Shown: positions 1-7,586, counted from the first letter of the stretch. The stretch: DNA of 12,253 nucleotides from Paramuribaculum sp. (GCA_029062075.1 JAIDQW010000326.1:1-12253), one strand, 5' to 3'. The notes: a model not told the origin generated them from the sequence alone. Program-made: numbers and translations.

Positions 1-554
1 CCATCAACCCGCACATTAAGATAACCCTTTTTTCCAAGTGCCTCAAACAGCTCCTTATAATGACCTTTTCTGTTTTTGACAAGTGGTGCGAGGATATATA
101 TTTTCTTTCCTTCGAAGCGATTAAGAATCAGGTCAACTATTTTCTCTTCGGTATATTTAATCATCGGCTTACCGGAGATATAGCTTCTTGCTTCAGCGGC
201 ACGAGCATATAGGAGTCGCAAAAAGTCATAAATCTCAGTTGTAGTGCCTATGGTACTTCGCGGATTTCGGTTTACTGTTTTCTGCTCAATGGCGATAACA
301 GGGCTGAGTCCTTCGATTTTATCTACATCCGGACGCTGCATATTGCCAAGCATATTTCTCGCGTAGGCAGAAAAAGTTTCTATATAACGCCTCTGACCTT
401 CAGCATAAATGGTATCGAATGCCAGTGAGGATTTACCGCTTCCACTAAGCCCGGTGATTACAGTGAGGGAATTATGCGGAATGGTTACGTCAATATTCTT
501 GAGATTGTTGACCCTCGCTCCCAACACAGTGAGGTTTTTGTCGGAATTTTTCAT
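1..554 (-). CDS. uvrA: UvrA, excinuclease ABC subunit A (N-terminal part, cut by window start)
   Basis: Damage-recognition ATPase of nucleotide excision repair, acting with UvrB and UvrC on cytoplasmic DNA. About 184 N-terminal codons are present; the rest lies beyond base 1. Visible are the opening [14 protein letters not shown] (residues 8-21), the Walker A motif GLSGSGKS (35-42), [10 protein letters not shown], the segment [20 protein letters not shown] and [16 protein letters not shown]. All are hallmarks of the first UvrA nucleotide-binding domain. The region after LLYAR lacks the short Cys-containing stretch of E. coli UvrA; as far as I recall this is usual in Bacteroidota and is not one of the zinc sites. 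The ATG at 554 shares its A with the TAA stop of the upstream lytic transglycosylase gene (TAATG), so translation is probably coupled. Bacteroidota often carry two UvrA paralogues, and which one this is cannot be settled from the N-terminus. Family call is very secure. Confidence 0.96.
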   Translation of the reverse strand, partial: MKNSDKNLTVLGARVNNLKNIDVTIPHNSLTVITGLSGSGKSSLAFDTIYAEGQRRYIETFSAYARNMLGNMQRPDVDKIEGLSPVIAIEQKTVNRNPRSTIGTTTEIYDFLRLLYARAAEARSYISGKPMIKYTEEKIVDLILNRFEGKKIYILAPLVKNRKGHYKELFEALGKKGYLNVRVD

Positions 555-1477
555 TACTTTGATTTTTGTTGGGTCCATGCTGGGTTAAAAACCTGTGAAG
601 TTTGTGAACTGCGTGACATGGCATTTTTCTTTGGGACAAGTACCTGATATGTCTTACCAGTTTTATTTGGGAGACTTTTAGCTCTGATCCAGGGGTTAAG
701 ATCCCGAAGAGTCATATAATTGGTTCCATGATCCAATGCCCATTTTTGCCAGTCCTCCACAGGTGTTGAAACTGGCACAGTGTTGCAGTCAATGGGATAG
801 TAGAGTTGAGACGGTTTAAGGATGAATCCATATTTAGCCGGATTCTCCATAATCTCTTTCATAGCGAAAAGACGAAACATGTATCGTGAAGTTTCATCAG
901 GGAGATACAGGTCAAATGCCGATTTCACACCCTGCGACTCAAGGTCACGGGCAATGCGAGCACTCCCGGCATTATATGCCGCTGCTGCACTTTCCCAGCT
1001 CCCAAACCGGTTTTTCATGCTTTTCAACAGCTTGCAAGCCGCTTCAGTAGCTTTTGCAGGATGGTATCTCTCATCAACATAATCATTCACTTCCAATCCG
1101 TATTGTTTAGCTGTTGCCGGGATAAACTGCCAGATTCCGGCAGCCTTAGCCGGAGAAAGTGCACGAGTATTTAGATAACTTTCAATGCAGGCAAGGTAAA
1201 GCAGATCCAGAGGAACTCCGTAGCGTTTGAGAATCGGAGACATTATCGGGAAATATCTGTTTGCGCGTTTGATCGTGAGAAGAGTATTGCCATGGGTGTA
1301 AGCCATTGAGGTAAGTTCTCTGTCAAAACGCTCATACATATCAGATCTGTCCAGGTTGACTGTCTGTCCGGCAAAAGTTATTGCTGAAGGTACAGGAGGG
1401 TTGGGTGCAGTTTGCTGAGCAAACGCCGAGTGCCCGCAGATTAAAAGTGCTGATATAATTGTACTTAGTAATTTCAT
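554..1477 (-). CDS. MltD-like lytic transglycosylase (SLT domain, LysM-like tail)
   Basis: Exported murein hydrolase of 307 aa, expected to cleave the MurNAc-GlcNAc bond in the periplasm with formation of 1,6-anhydro-MurNAc. A Sec signal peptide spans residues 1-20 (hydrophobic core, then SAFA before QQ); there is no lipobox cysteine. The SLT fold covers about residues 80-205. It has the catalytic Glu at E99 in ACIESYLN, followed by [21 protein letters not shown] and the [10 protein letters not shown] block (166-175), the family 1D/MltD pattern. The C-terminal stretch around 230-283 ([33 protein letters not shown]) resembles a degenerate LysM module, a peptidoglycan-binding unit. The ATG at 1477 lies 12 bases after the stop of the T9SS-sorted gene and its own stop overlaps uvrA, so the three genes form one unit. 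The leader is A/T-rich with no Shine-Dalgarno sequence. Confidence 0.93.
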   Translation of the reverse strand: MKLLSTIISALLICGHSAFAQQTAPNPPVPSAITFAGQTVNLDRSDMYERFDRELTSMAYTHGNTLLTIKRANRYFPIMSPILKRYGVPLDLLYLACIESYLNTRALSPAKAAGIWQFIPATAKQYGLEVNDYVDERYHPAKATEAACKLLKSMKNRFGSWESAAAAYNAGSARIARDLESQGVKSAFDLYLPDETSRYMFRLFAMKEIMENPAKYGFILKPSQLYYPIDCNTVPVSTPVEDWQKWALDHGTNYMTLRDLNPWIRAKSLPNKTGKTYQVLVPKKNAMSRSSQTSQVFNPAWTQQKSK

Positions 1478-1489
1478 AATAAATATTTT

Positions 1490-2779
1490 TTAACGGGAAC
1501 GTGAGCCGACAATATTAATGTCACCACTCAGATTATATTTTTTGCCATCCGCTCCCAAAGCTTTAATAACATAATAGTAAACTCCTGGTTTCACAAAGCT
1601 GCCTTTGTATTTGCCATTCCAGCCCTGCGACGGGTCGTGGAGCTCAGCCATCTTTACGCCAAGCCGGTTGAAAATATGACATTCAAAAGAGATGATTGAT
1701 TTGTAACTGACTTTCCATTCGTCATTAACACCTTCTGATGCTCCCGGTGAAAAAGCGTTTGGACATCTGAGACGAGATTCGCCTATCGAGACCATGTAAT
1801 TGTCGCTAAACCAGTCACACTCACCGGAAGCATTGGCACACATGAACCTTACATAATATGTGCCGCTTTCGTTGAAGGTATAGTCCCATTCGGGAGAGCG
1901 CTCTCTAAGAATGATGTTTATAAATTCCGGATCAGTTGAAATCTGCCACTCTGTAAACACCACAGCATCTGAAACCGCTGCCCGGAAAATCATATCAACT
2001 GGAGCAGAACCACCAAAGGAAGAGTCGCCATTTTTCTGTTCATTGAGCGCATCCCTCTGAAGCTGTTCAACACTCACGGCAGCTGAAACAGCGGTTGGAG
2101 TCAGGATGCCGCTCTGTATCTCAATCTCTTGATTCCATTCCTGGAGAAACCTGTCACCGGTTAGTATAAACCTTGTTGAGCACAGCGGTGAGGGGAGGCT
2201 TATTCTTTCGTTTATGAAAGGCAAACTTCTGGTTTGTATTATCTGATTGAATGCAGCAGTTTCGCCATTCTGCTCCAATGTGAAATATGAGAGGATGATT
2301 TCACGGTCAATCTCCATGGTTCTACCGGTAATAGTCTGATAGGAAAGCCGCTGTGCCTCTCCGGTAAAGATTAGTTCGGTTGATGAACAATCACTTGTTT
2401 CTATTTCAAGATTTCCCGCGATGAAAGGCGCTTTAGACCAGTCTGTAATCCAGAAATAAAATTTGCTTCCTGAATCTTCAATGATATATCCTTTGTCTGC
2501 CGACAAAGTTTCGTGGTCAGTCAACAGTTCGGCAAAGGCAGCTCCCCGTGAATCGAATATATACCATTCAGCGTTTGAAGAAGTTCCGGAAATCTCAGCC
2601 GAAATACCCTCAGAGGCGGGAACTACATAAACAGCGTTCAATCCTGTTGAAGCCGGCGGATTGATCATAACTGCTCGTGAACCGGATTTACCGGAAAGAC
2701 GAACGGACACCGCAGACGCGTCAAAAGCGAAAACGGCGGATGCTATAATATAATATAGGAGTAATCGGAGTGTATTCAT
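1490..2779 (-). CDS. Secreted protein with type B T9SS sorting domain (gliding motility-associated C-terminal domain)
   Basis: Predicted exported protein of 429 aa, function unknown apart from its secretion route. Residues 1-23 look like a Sec signal peptide ending near DASA. Residues about 24-255 are beta-rich and unrecognised. Residues about 260-335 resemble an Ig/PKD-like module (EWQISTDPEF, ESGTYYVRFMCANASG). Residues about 338-424 match the CHU_C or type B sorting domain: CPNAFSPGASEGVNDEW, FECHIFNRLGVKMAEL, GWNGKYKGSFVKPGVYYYVI, and a final LSGDINIV strand. In this family the domain directs passage through the outer membrane by the type IX secretion system, with surface attachment or release. 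Despite the domain's name, gliding is not implied. The start is ATG at 2779, about 16 bases downstream of a promoter-like element. It heads a unit with the lytic transglycosylase and uvrA. The sorting-domain call is strong; the biological role is open. Confidence 0.88.
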   Translation of the reverse strand: MNTLRLLLYYIIASAVFAFDASAVSVRLSGKSGSRAVMINPPASTGLNAVYVVPASEGISAEISGTSSNAEWYIFDSRGAAFAELLTDHETLSADKGYIIEDSGSKFYFWITDWSKAPFIAGNLEIETSDCSSTELIFTGEAQRLSYQTITGRTMEIDREIILSYFTLEQNGETAAFNQIIQTRSLPFINERISLPSPLCSTRFILTGDRFLQEWNQEIEIQSGILTPTAVSAAVSVEQLQRDALNEQKNGDSSFGGSAPVDMIFRAAVSDAVVFTEWQISTDPEFINIILRERSPEWDYTFNESGTYYVRFMCANASGECDWFSDNYMVSIGESRLRCPNAFSPGASEGVNDEWKVSYKSIISFECHIFNRLGVKMAELHDPSQGWNGKYKGSFVKPGVYYYVIKALGADGKKYNLSGDINIVGSRSR

Positions 2780-2784
2780 TTATC

Positions 2785-2797
2785 TTGCAGCTTGCAA
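2785..2797. repeat. Short palindrome at the predicted transcription start of the T9SS-cargo gene
   Basis: TTGCA-GCT-TGCAA is a perfect 5-bp inverted repeat with a 3-base spacer. It overlaps the downstream edge of the -7-like element at 2795-2802 and the expected transcription start, and lies 6 bases upstream of the ATG at 2779. The placement would suit an operator or a small 5' hairpin. A repeat this short can arise by chance, so function is only inferred. Confidence 0.3.
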
Positions 2798-2802
2798 AAT
2801 TA
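2795..2802 (-). promoter_or_regulatory. Possible -7 promoter element for the T9SS-cargo / transglycosylase / uvrA unit
   Basis: The minus strand reads TAATTTTG, matching the Bacteroidota -7 consensus TAnnTTTG, 16 bases before the ATG at 2779 and within the 129-bp gap after purN. No good TTG-type -33 element is seen 17-21 bases upstream, so the match is only partial. The A/T-rich gap contains no gene. Confidence 0.42.
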
Positions 2803-2908
2803 CTAAATATTCTCCTCTTTCTTACTACCCTTAAAATTACCTTTATATACTTTAGTACACCTTAACAAGTTACACTATTTCTCCGGAAAAAACATGCCGG
2901 ATTTTGAG

Positions 2909-3478
2909 TCACTTGCAAAAGAATTTTTCAATAATCTGAGGGAAATATTCCTTTTCGAGGCTATGAATCTTAGTCTCCACACTATCAGGAGTGTCTTGAT
3001 GTGTAACATCAGTCTTGGCTTGAAACAGAATAGCTCCGTCATCATATTTTTCTGTGACGAGATGAATTGTTATGCCCGTTTCTTGCACACCGGCAGCAAC
3101 CACCGCCTCATGTACATTCCGTCCAAACATGCCTTTGCCTCCAAAAGCAGGGAGCAGTGAGGGGTGGATGTTAACGATCTTATCCCGGTAACTGTTTATA
3201 AGAAAGGCTGGTATCATCTGAAGGAATCCAGCGAGAACAATCAAATCAACAGAGTGCTGTTGCAGCAATTCAAGCATGAATACGCTATCGTTTAGTTCAC
3301 TTTTGGTAATTACCGCAGTCGGGACTCCGAGTTTTTCCGCCCTGTACAGCACACCAGCCTGAGGTTTATTGCAGATAACAAGGGCTACTTCAGCGGATTG
3401 GGGATTTTCCTTGAAATAACGAATGATATTCTCTGCATTAGATCCGTTGCCGGATGCGAAAATGGCAATTTTCTTCAT
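2909..3478 (-). CDS. purN: Phosphoribosylglycinamide formyltransferase (GAR transformylase)
   Basis: Cytoplasmic enzyme that transfers a formyl group from 10-formyl-tetrahydrofolate to GAR, the third step of de novo IMP synthesis. Counted from the ATG at 3478 the protein has 189 aa, close to the 212 aa of E. coli PurN. The N-terminal phosphate-binding loop IFASGNGSN is clear. The catalytic triad is present as N103 and H105 in VNIHPSLLPAFGGKG and an Asp near residue 146 in TEKYDDGAIL. The conserved GVQETGITIHLVTE stretch lies between them. An in-frame TTG at 3484 would add two residues, but ATG followed by KKIAIFASGNGSN is the natural start. The gene lies 65 bases after the DUF3332 gene with a strong hairpin in the gap, and I see no TAnnTTTG element there, so it may depend on read-through. 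Its pathway partner purM lies two genes upstream. Confidence 0.96.
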   Translation of the reverse strand: MKKIAIFASGNGSNAENIIRYFKENPQSAEVALVICNKPQAGVLYRAEKLGVPTAVITKSELNDSVFMLELLQQHSVDLIVLAGFLQMIPAFLINSYRDKIVNIHPSLLPAFGGKGMFGRNVHEAVVAAGVQETGITIHLVTEKYDDGAILFQAKTDVTHQDTPDSVETKIHSLEKEYFPQIIEKFFCK

Positions 3479-3491
3479 ACGCAATTAAAGA

Positions 3492-3521
3492 GATAGCGGC
3501 GAGACAATCCTCACCGCTATC
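3492..3521 (-). terminator. Stem-loop between the DUF3332 gene and purN (terminator, attenuator or mRNA-end stem)
   Basis: Read as minus-strand RNA, 12 bases pair with 12 around a 6-nt GAUUGU loop: GAUAGCGG-U-GAG with CUC-G-CCGCUAUC. The single non-Watson-Crick position is a U-G wobble in this strand but a C-A mismatch in plus-strand RNA, so the structure favours minus-strand transcripts. It begins 22 bases after the DUF3332 stop, and is followed by the weak pyrimidine run TCTCTTTAATT and then the purN ATG 13 bases downstream of the stem. It fits a leaky intrinsic terminator for the cdsA-purM-mltF-DUF3332 unit, a stabilising 3' stem, or a control element over purN. Confidence 0.6.
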
Positions 3522-3543
3522 GGTATAAACAATGTTCGTGTTG

Positions 3544-4089
3544 TTATCTTTTAGCCCAGAGCTGAGCTGTGGTGAGCTGCTGATAAGCAAAAACTCCTGA
3601 CTGAGAGAGTTCAACAGTTGTAACAGAACCATCAGAAGCGGGAAGTGCAACATGGTTGTCGTCAACAAATGTCATGAGAGGCATGGTCACATCATTAGCT
3701 GTTACGCTCCAGCTCCTGTCTGTTTCATTGAAATCAAGACGAACAACGCTTCCGTCGTTTTCACCGGTAATGGTATATCCTTTTCCGTCACATTCAACAA
3801 GATAGCGACCATCCTGACCTTCAATAACTTTCTTTCCGGCAGCAACAGGATTTGAACCGCTCCAGAATTCAATGCTATTGAGAACAAGCACATCGGCGAG
3901 AGCGCTGACTTCATAAACGGGAAGAATCCAGAAAGCGAAGAAAACAAGCTCGTTAACGAATTTATTTCCAACCTGGCGGTTCCAGTTAAGGAGCTTGGAG
4001 GTAAGAGCGAAGCTACCAACGCAAGAAGACAGCATCATTGAAGATGCGAGTGTTACAGCAATAGCTACTGAAAGGTAATACTTTTTCAT
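3544..4089 (-). CDS. DUF3332 family lipoprotein
   Basis: Predicted lipoprotein of 181 aa with unknown function. A charged MKKYY start, hydrophobic core and lipobox LSSC place the lipidated cysteine at C23, so the protein should be anchored in the inner or outer membrane. The mature N-terminal half has the family pattern SFALTSKLLNWNRQVGNKFVNE, then a hydrophobic stretch (about 46-71, FFAFWILPVYEVSALADVLVLN) and SIEFWSGSNP. The C-terminal half (about 90-181) is beta-rich, with QDGRYLVECDGKGYTIT and DRSWSVTANDV, and has no evident catalytic motif. The mid-protein hydrophobic stretch could be a membrane segment or a buried core. The ATG at 4089 is 28 bases after the mltF-like gene, with no separate -7 element in the gap, which suggests co-transcription. 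A hairpin follows the stop. I recognise the family from its sequence pattern, with good confidence. Confidence 0.85.
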   Translation of the reverse strand: MKKYYLSVAIAVTLASSMMLSSCVGSFALTSKLLNWNRQVGNKFVNELVFFAFWILPVYEVSALADVLVLNSIEFWSGSNPVAAGKKVIEGQDGRYLVECDGKGYTITGENDGSVVRLDFNETDRSWSVTANDVTMPLMTFVDDNHVALPASDGSVTTVELSQSGVFAYQQLTTAQLWAKR

Positions 4090-4117
4090 ATATGATAAAA
4101 ATTATTGAGTGTTTATA

Positions 4118-5521
4118 TCATGAAGGAATTTGTTTGCGCACATCATTGTAGAGTTCATAAACCTGGCGGACATATTCGCAAGTCTGTCTGCCTCGGAAAT
4201 ATCCATATTTGCATACAGGGTCATTGTAAACATCCGGGTTGGATTTCATCAGGAGTGCGCTTTCAACCTGTCCGTCCCATTTTTCAGGGTCAAGTCCGTA
4301 TTTTCGGGCAATAGCAATCGCATCAAGAATATGAGCTATTCCGGAATTATATGCTGCCACGATAAATTTCTTTCTCTCTTCAGGATCTGATACTTTAGGT
4401 GTGAGAATTCGGCTCAGACTCTGAATTATTCTTGATGCGGCATAAATATTCTGCTCATTGTTTACGATAGTGTGCTCGTCAAGACCATAAGCTCTGGCAA
4501 CACTGGGCATAAGCTGCATTATACCTCTGGCTCCTGCCCATGACACCTGGGTTGAATCAAAATGGCTCTCGCAATAGCCTTGTGAAGCGAGGAGCCTCCA
4601 GTCCCAGTTAACTTCCCCGGCATATTTTTTGAAAAGGTTGTCAAAGGGCGAAATGTATCCCCGCGAAAGATCCAAGGAAAATCTTAGCCGGTAGCTTCCG
4701 TCTGATTTACTTTTCTCAAAATATCTTTTCAGAAGGGCATCACGGGTTTTGCGAGGCTGTTCTTCTGCCATCCATTCGGTTATGGAGTCTGCAAGCCATT
4801 TCATTCCCGGTGCTACACCCCATGCAGCTCTCTGCTCAAAGCTGATCTGAAGGGTGATGTCAAGGTCGTTGAAATAAGTTTTATTAAGACGGGCTATATC
4901 AGAGTCAACAATTGTCAGCGGAATCTCTTTTCGAGACACCATAGCGATAAGGTCTTCGGTTATGAGCGTGTCTTTGTTGATTGGAATGATCTCAATGCCT
5001 CCACCCAGTTCTTCATTGAGATTCTCCATTCTGTGGTGATATTTGCTGTCTTTTTCAACATAAACTGTTCTGCCAACCAGCTGCGTGACGTCAGAAATCA
5101 AACCTTCTTTCGACTTCTTCGGCTGGACAAGCACCTGACTTGTTATAGATTCTATGCCGCACGGAATAACCTTTGAACGATACTCCTTGGTTATTGGCAC
5201 CTCATAAGCAATAAGATCAATCTCTCCCGAATCAAGCATTTCTATTACACGCTGTAGGCTGGGAGCAACTTCGAGTCTAAGCACCATGCCTTTATCCTGA
5301 GCCAGTCTCTTAACAAGATCATAATCATAGCCCATTGTTTCCTCCCTATATATAAAATATGAGGTAGGGCTGTATAGGGTTCCGACTCTTAGCGTGTCAG
5401 GCAACGTATTAAAGTGGCTATCTGACGCACTGTTGTCTCTATTTGAGCAAGATATGAGAAACAGAGTGACAGACAGTAAGATAAAACTGCGCAAATTAGT
5501 ATTCAAAAGTGCCGAATTCAC
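4118..5521 (-). CDS. mltF: MltF-like lipoprotein lytic transglycosylase with solute-binding domain
   Basis: Membrane-anchored murein hydrolase of 467 aa. The signal sequence ends in lipobox LISC with the lipidated cysteine at C25. Residues about 43-272 form a family 3 solute-binding domain (LRVGTLYSPTSYF, MGYDYDLVKRLAQDKG, SGEIDLIAYEVPITKEY). Residues about 297-460 form an SLT domain with the catalytic Glu E318 in YCESHFDST, then SWAGARGIMQLMPSVARAYGL, VAAYNSGIAHILDA and the MltF-type ending GYFRGRQTCEYVRQVYELY. In known MltF the solute-binding domain senses muropeptides and controls the lytic domain allosterically; that this holds here is inference. The start taken is GTG at 5521, overlapping purM by 26 bases. 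In-frame TTG codons at 5506 and 5494 are alternatives and would still leave a signal sequence. The overlap suggests translational coupling to purM. Confidence 0.93.
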   Translation of the reverse strand: MNSALLNTNLRSFILLSVTLFLISCSNRDNSASDSHFNTLPDTLRVGTLYSPTSYFIYREETMGYDYDLVKRLAQDKGMVLRLEVAPSLQRVIEMLDSGEIDLIAYEVPITKEYRSKVIPCGIESITSQVLVQPKKSKEGLISDVTQLVGRTVYVEKDSKYHHRMENLNEELGGGIEIIPINKDTLITEDLIAMVSRKEIPLTIVDSDIARLNKTYFNDLDITLQISFEQRAAWGVAPGMKWLADSITEWMAEEQPRKTRDALLKRYFEKSKSDGSYRLRFSLDLSRGYISPFDNLFKKYAGEVNWDWRLLASQGYCESHFDSTQVSWAGARGIMQLMPSVARAYGLDEHTIVNNEQNIYAASRIIQSLSRILTPKVSDPEERKKFIVAAYNSGIAHILDAIAIARKYGLDPEKWDGQVESALLMKSNPDVYNDPVCKYGYFRGRQTCEYVRQVYELYNDVRKQIPS

Positions 5522-6662
5522 TCTTAATTGTCAGTTTATTGCCTTCACGTTCTTCTACACGGCCAACAATCTGAGCCTTTATACCAAAGGATTCGCTGAT
5601 TTCTATAACCTTATCAGCGTGTTCCGGAGAAAGGTAGATTTCCATACGGTGTCCCATATTGAAGACTTTGTACATTTCTGCCCAGTCGGTACCACTCTCT
5701 CTTTGAATTAGTTTGAACAGAGGGGGTACATCAAACATGTTGTCCTTTATCACATGTTTGTTTTCAATGAAGTGAAGAATTTTTGTCTGAGCGCCACCGG
5801 AACAATGAACCATTCCATGTATATCAGATCTCATTTCACTCAATATCTTTTTGATTACCGGAGCATAAGTGCGCGTTGGTGACAGCACGAGCAGACCGGC
5901 ATTAATAGGCGAGTCCTCAACATCGTCCAACAGAGAGCATGAACCGGAATAAACCAGTTCTTCAGGAACAGCGCTGTCGTAGCTCTCCGGATATTTTTCT
6001 GCAAGGTATTTAGAGAATACATCATGTCTTGCCGATGTCAATCCGTTGCTTCCCATGCCTCCGTTGTAGCCTTTTTCATAAGTAGCCTTTCCAAAAGACG
6101 CAAGTCCAACTATTACATCTCCACCTTTTATATTGGCATTGTTTATTACATCTGATCTTTTCATTCGACAGGTCACGGTACTGTCCACAATTATTGTGCG
6201 GACAAGGTCACCCACATCGGCTGTTTCTCCACCGGTGCTGTAAATGCCTATGCCGTTGTTGCGTAACTCTTCCAGTAGTTCCTCTGTCCCGTTGATGATG
6301 GCAGCTATTACTTCACCGGGTACAAGCAATTTGTTTCTTCCTATTGTGCTGCTTAACAGGATATTGTCCGTGGCACCAACACAGAGAAGGTCATCTATGT
6401 TCATGATTAGGGCATCCTGAGCAATGCCTTTCCAAACAGAGAGGTCGCCGGTCTCGCGCCAGTACATATATGCAAGTGATGATTTTGTGCCTGCACCATC
6501 GGCATGCATTATATTACACCATTCTTCATCACCACCCAGAATATCAGGTATTATTTTGCAGAATGCTTTAGGGTACAATCCTTTATCTACATTCTTGATT
6601 GCATTATGCACATCTTCTTTTGATGCGCTTACTCCGCGAAGATTATATCGGCGATCAGACAT
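5496..6662 (-). CDS. purM: Phosphoribosylformylglycinamidine cyclo-ligase (AIR synthetase), Bacteroidota type
   Basis: Cytoplasmic ATP-dependent enzyme that closes the imidazole ring, converting FGAM to AIR in the fifth step of de novo IMP synthesis. The 388-aa protein is longer than E. coli PurM (345 aa) and divergent, as is usual in Bacteroidota. Recognisable PurM landmarks are HADGAGTK (53-60, the counterpart of the TDGVGTK nucleotide site), the NIDDLLCVGA segment (88-97), GGETADVGDLV (144-154, counterpart of GGETAEMPG), GLASFGKATYEKGYNGGMGSNG, and CSGGAQTKIL plus FNMGHRMEIYL in the C-terminal lobe. The start is ATG at 6662, 14 bases after the cdsA stop, so it is co-transcribed with cdsA. 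Its last 26 bases overlap the mltF-like gene. Not purL or selD: the length, the single-lobe layout and the GHRMEIYL ending fit PurM. Confidence 0.92.
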   Translation of the reverse strand: MSDRRYNLRGVSASKEDVHNAIKNVDKGLYPKAFCKIIPDILGGDEEWCNIMHADGAGTKSSLAYMYWRETGDLSVWKGIAQDALIMNIDDLLCVGATDNILLSSTIGRNKLLVPGEVIAAIINGTEELLEELRNNGIGIYSTGGETADVGDLVRTIIVDSTVTCRMKRSDVINNANIKGGDVIVGLASFGKATYEKGYNGGMGSNGLTSARHDVFSKYLAEKYPESYDSAVPEELVYSGSCSLLDDVEDSPINAGLLVLSPTRTYAPVIKKILSEMRSDIHGMVHCSGGAQTKILHFIENKHVIKDNMFDVPPLFKLIQRESGTDWAEMYKVFNMGHRMEIYLSPEHADKVIEISESFGIKAQIVGRVEEREGNKLTIKSEFGTFEY

Positions 6663-6676
6663 AGTTATATTCGGTT

Positions 6677-7522
6677 TTATATGTATCTAATTATTGAATC
6701 TATAATCAGGAATAATACAAGAGCAGGGGAAACAATCAGCAATGAATCTATACGGTCCAGAATACCTCCGTGACCCGGCATGATGTGTCCGCTGTCCTTA
6801 ATATGCACAGTTCGTTTAATAAGTGATTCCACGAGGTCGCCGAAAGTAGCGAACACTGATATAAGAGCTCCTAACACACACATGCCGGGAAGGCTGAGGG
6901 TCGGGTTCCATTTACCGAAAAGGTAATGAATCACCACACCGGCTGCTATGCTGAATATGAATCCACCCCAGAATCCTTCCCATGACTTTTTGGGTGAAAT
7001 ACGCTCGAAAAGACGGTGTTTTCCGAAAGTAGAGCCTACAAGAAACGCTCCGGTGTCATTTATCCATATCATTATGAACATAGCGAGTACTATCTGCGGA
7101 CCTGACACTATTGAAACAACAGAGATAAGGCTCAATGGCACAGCAACGTATATTATACCAAGACAGCCTGATGATATACTCGACAGTGCGTTTTCTTCTG
7201 AGATATATAGCTGGCTGATAAGACGAACAAGAAATAAGAGAATTAGTGCGGATACGCCGAATGCAAAGAATAATTCAGTGCCTTTATAAATGGAAAACGC
7301 AGGGAAAAGGGCTAAAATAAAAGCGGCTGCCATGTCTATGAACCGCAGCGCTATCCGGTCATTGCTATTGACTGATTCAATCTTTTCGAGCTCGGCTACA
7401 CCCAGCAATGAAAATATAGCACATAAAAGTGGAAACGCCCAATAGGAACCATAAATTAGAGAACACACTATGAGCGCAACATAAACAGCTCCGGATAATG
7501 ATCGTACTAATATCTTGTTCAT
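6677..7522 (-). CDS. cdsA: Phosphatidate cytidylyltransferase (CDP-diacylglycerol synthase)
   Basis: Inner-membrane enzyme that makes CDP-diacylglycerol from CTP and phosphatidic acid, the branch-point precursor of phosphatidylethanolamine and the anionic phospholipids. From the ATG at 7522 it has 281 aa, almost the length of E. coli CdsA (285 aa). Several hydrophobic spans run through the protein. The C-terminal CdsA signature is intact: SLIKRTVHIKDSGHIMPGHG followed by GILDRIDS (about residues 234-260), with the Lys-Asp and Asp-Arg-x-Asp residues in place. Upstream are IMIWINDTGAFLVGSTFGKHR and ISPKKSWEGFWGG, also typical. An in-frame TTG at 7525 would add one residue; ATG is preferred. It heads the minus-strand run with purM 14 bases behind it. 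A TACCTTTG -7-like element lies about 57 bases upstream. The frequent ftsH neighbour of Bacteroidota cdsA is absent here. Confidence 0.96.
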   Translation of the reverse strand: MNKILVRSLSGAVYVALIVCSLIYGSYWAFPLLCAIFSLLGVAELEKIESVNSNDRIALRFIDMAAAFILALFPAFSIYKGTELFFAFGVSALILLFLVRLISQLYISEENALSSISSGCLGIIYVAVPLSLISVVSIVSGPQIVLAMFIMIWINDTGAFLVGSTFGKHRLFERISPKKSWEGFWGGFIFSIAAGVVIHYLFGKWNPTLSLPGMCVLGALISVFATFGDLVESLIKRTVHIKDSGHIMPGHGGILDRIDSLLIVSPALVLFLIIDSIIRYI

Positions 7523-7578
7523 CAAATGTGACGGAAATTTATTGATAACTATTCAAATGCATTTTGCATACCGGCAGA

Positions 7579-7586
7579 CAAAGGTA
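7579..7586 (-). promoter_or_regulatory. Probable -7 promoter element of the cdsA-purM-mltF unit
   Basis: The minus strand reads TACCTTTG, a full match to TAnnTTTG, giving an expected leader of about 50 bases before the cdsA ATG. A convincing -33 TTG is not seen at the usual distance. The element sits in the 290-bp divergent region between cdsA and the sigma-factor gene. Confidence 0.5.

Noticed and set aside
2882..2901. Inverted repeat TCCGG...CCGGA just after the purN stop, possible terminator
   Set aside because: The stem is only 5 bp with a 10-base loop and, on the purN strand, has no T-tract behind it. The T-run lies on the other strand, inside purN.
5394..5711. Plus-strand open frame of about 105 codons opposite the purM/mltF junction
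   Set aside because: It lies antisense to two well-supported genes, has no family motifs and no promoter. The same holds for the other antisense open frames over the coding genes.
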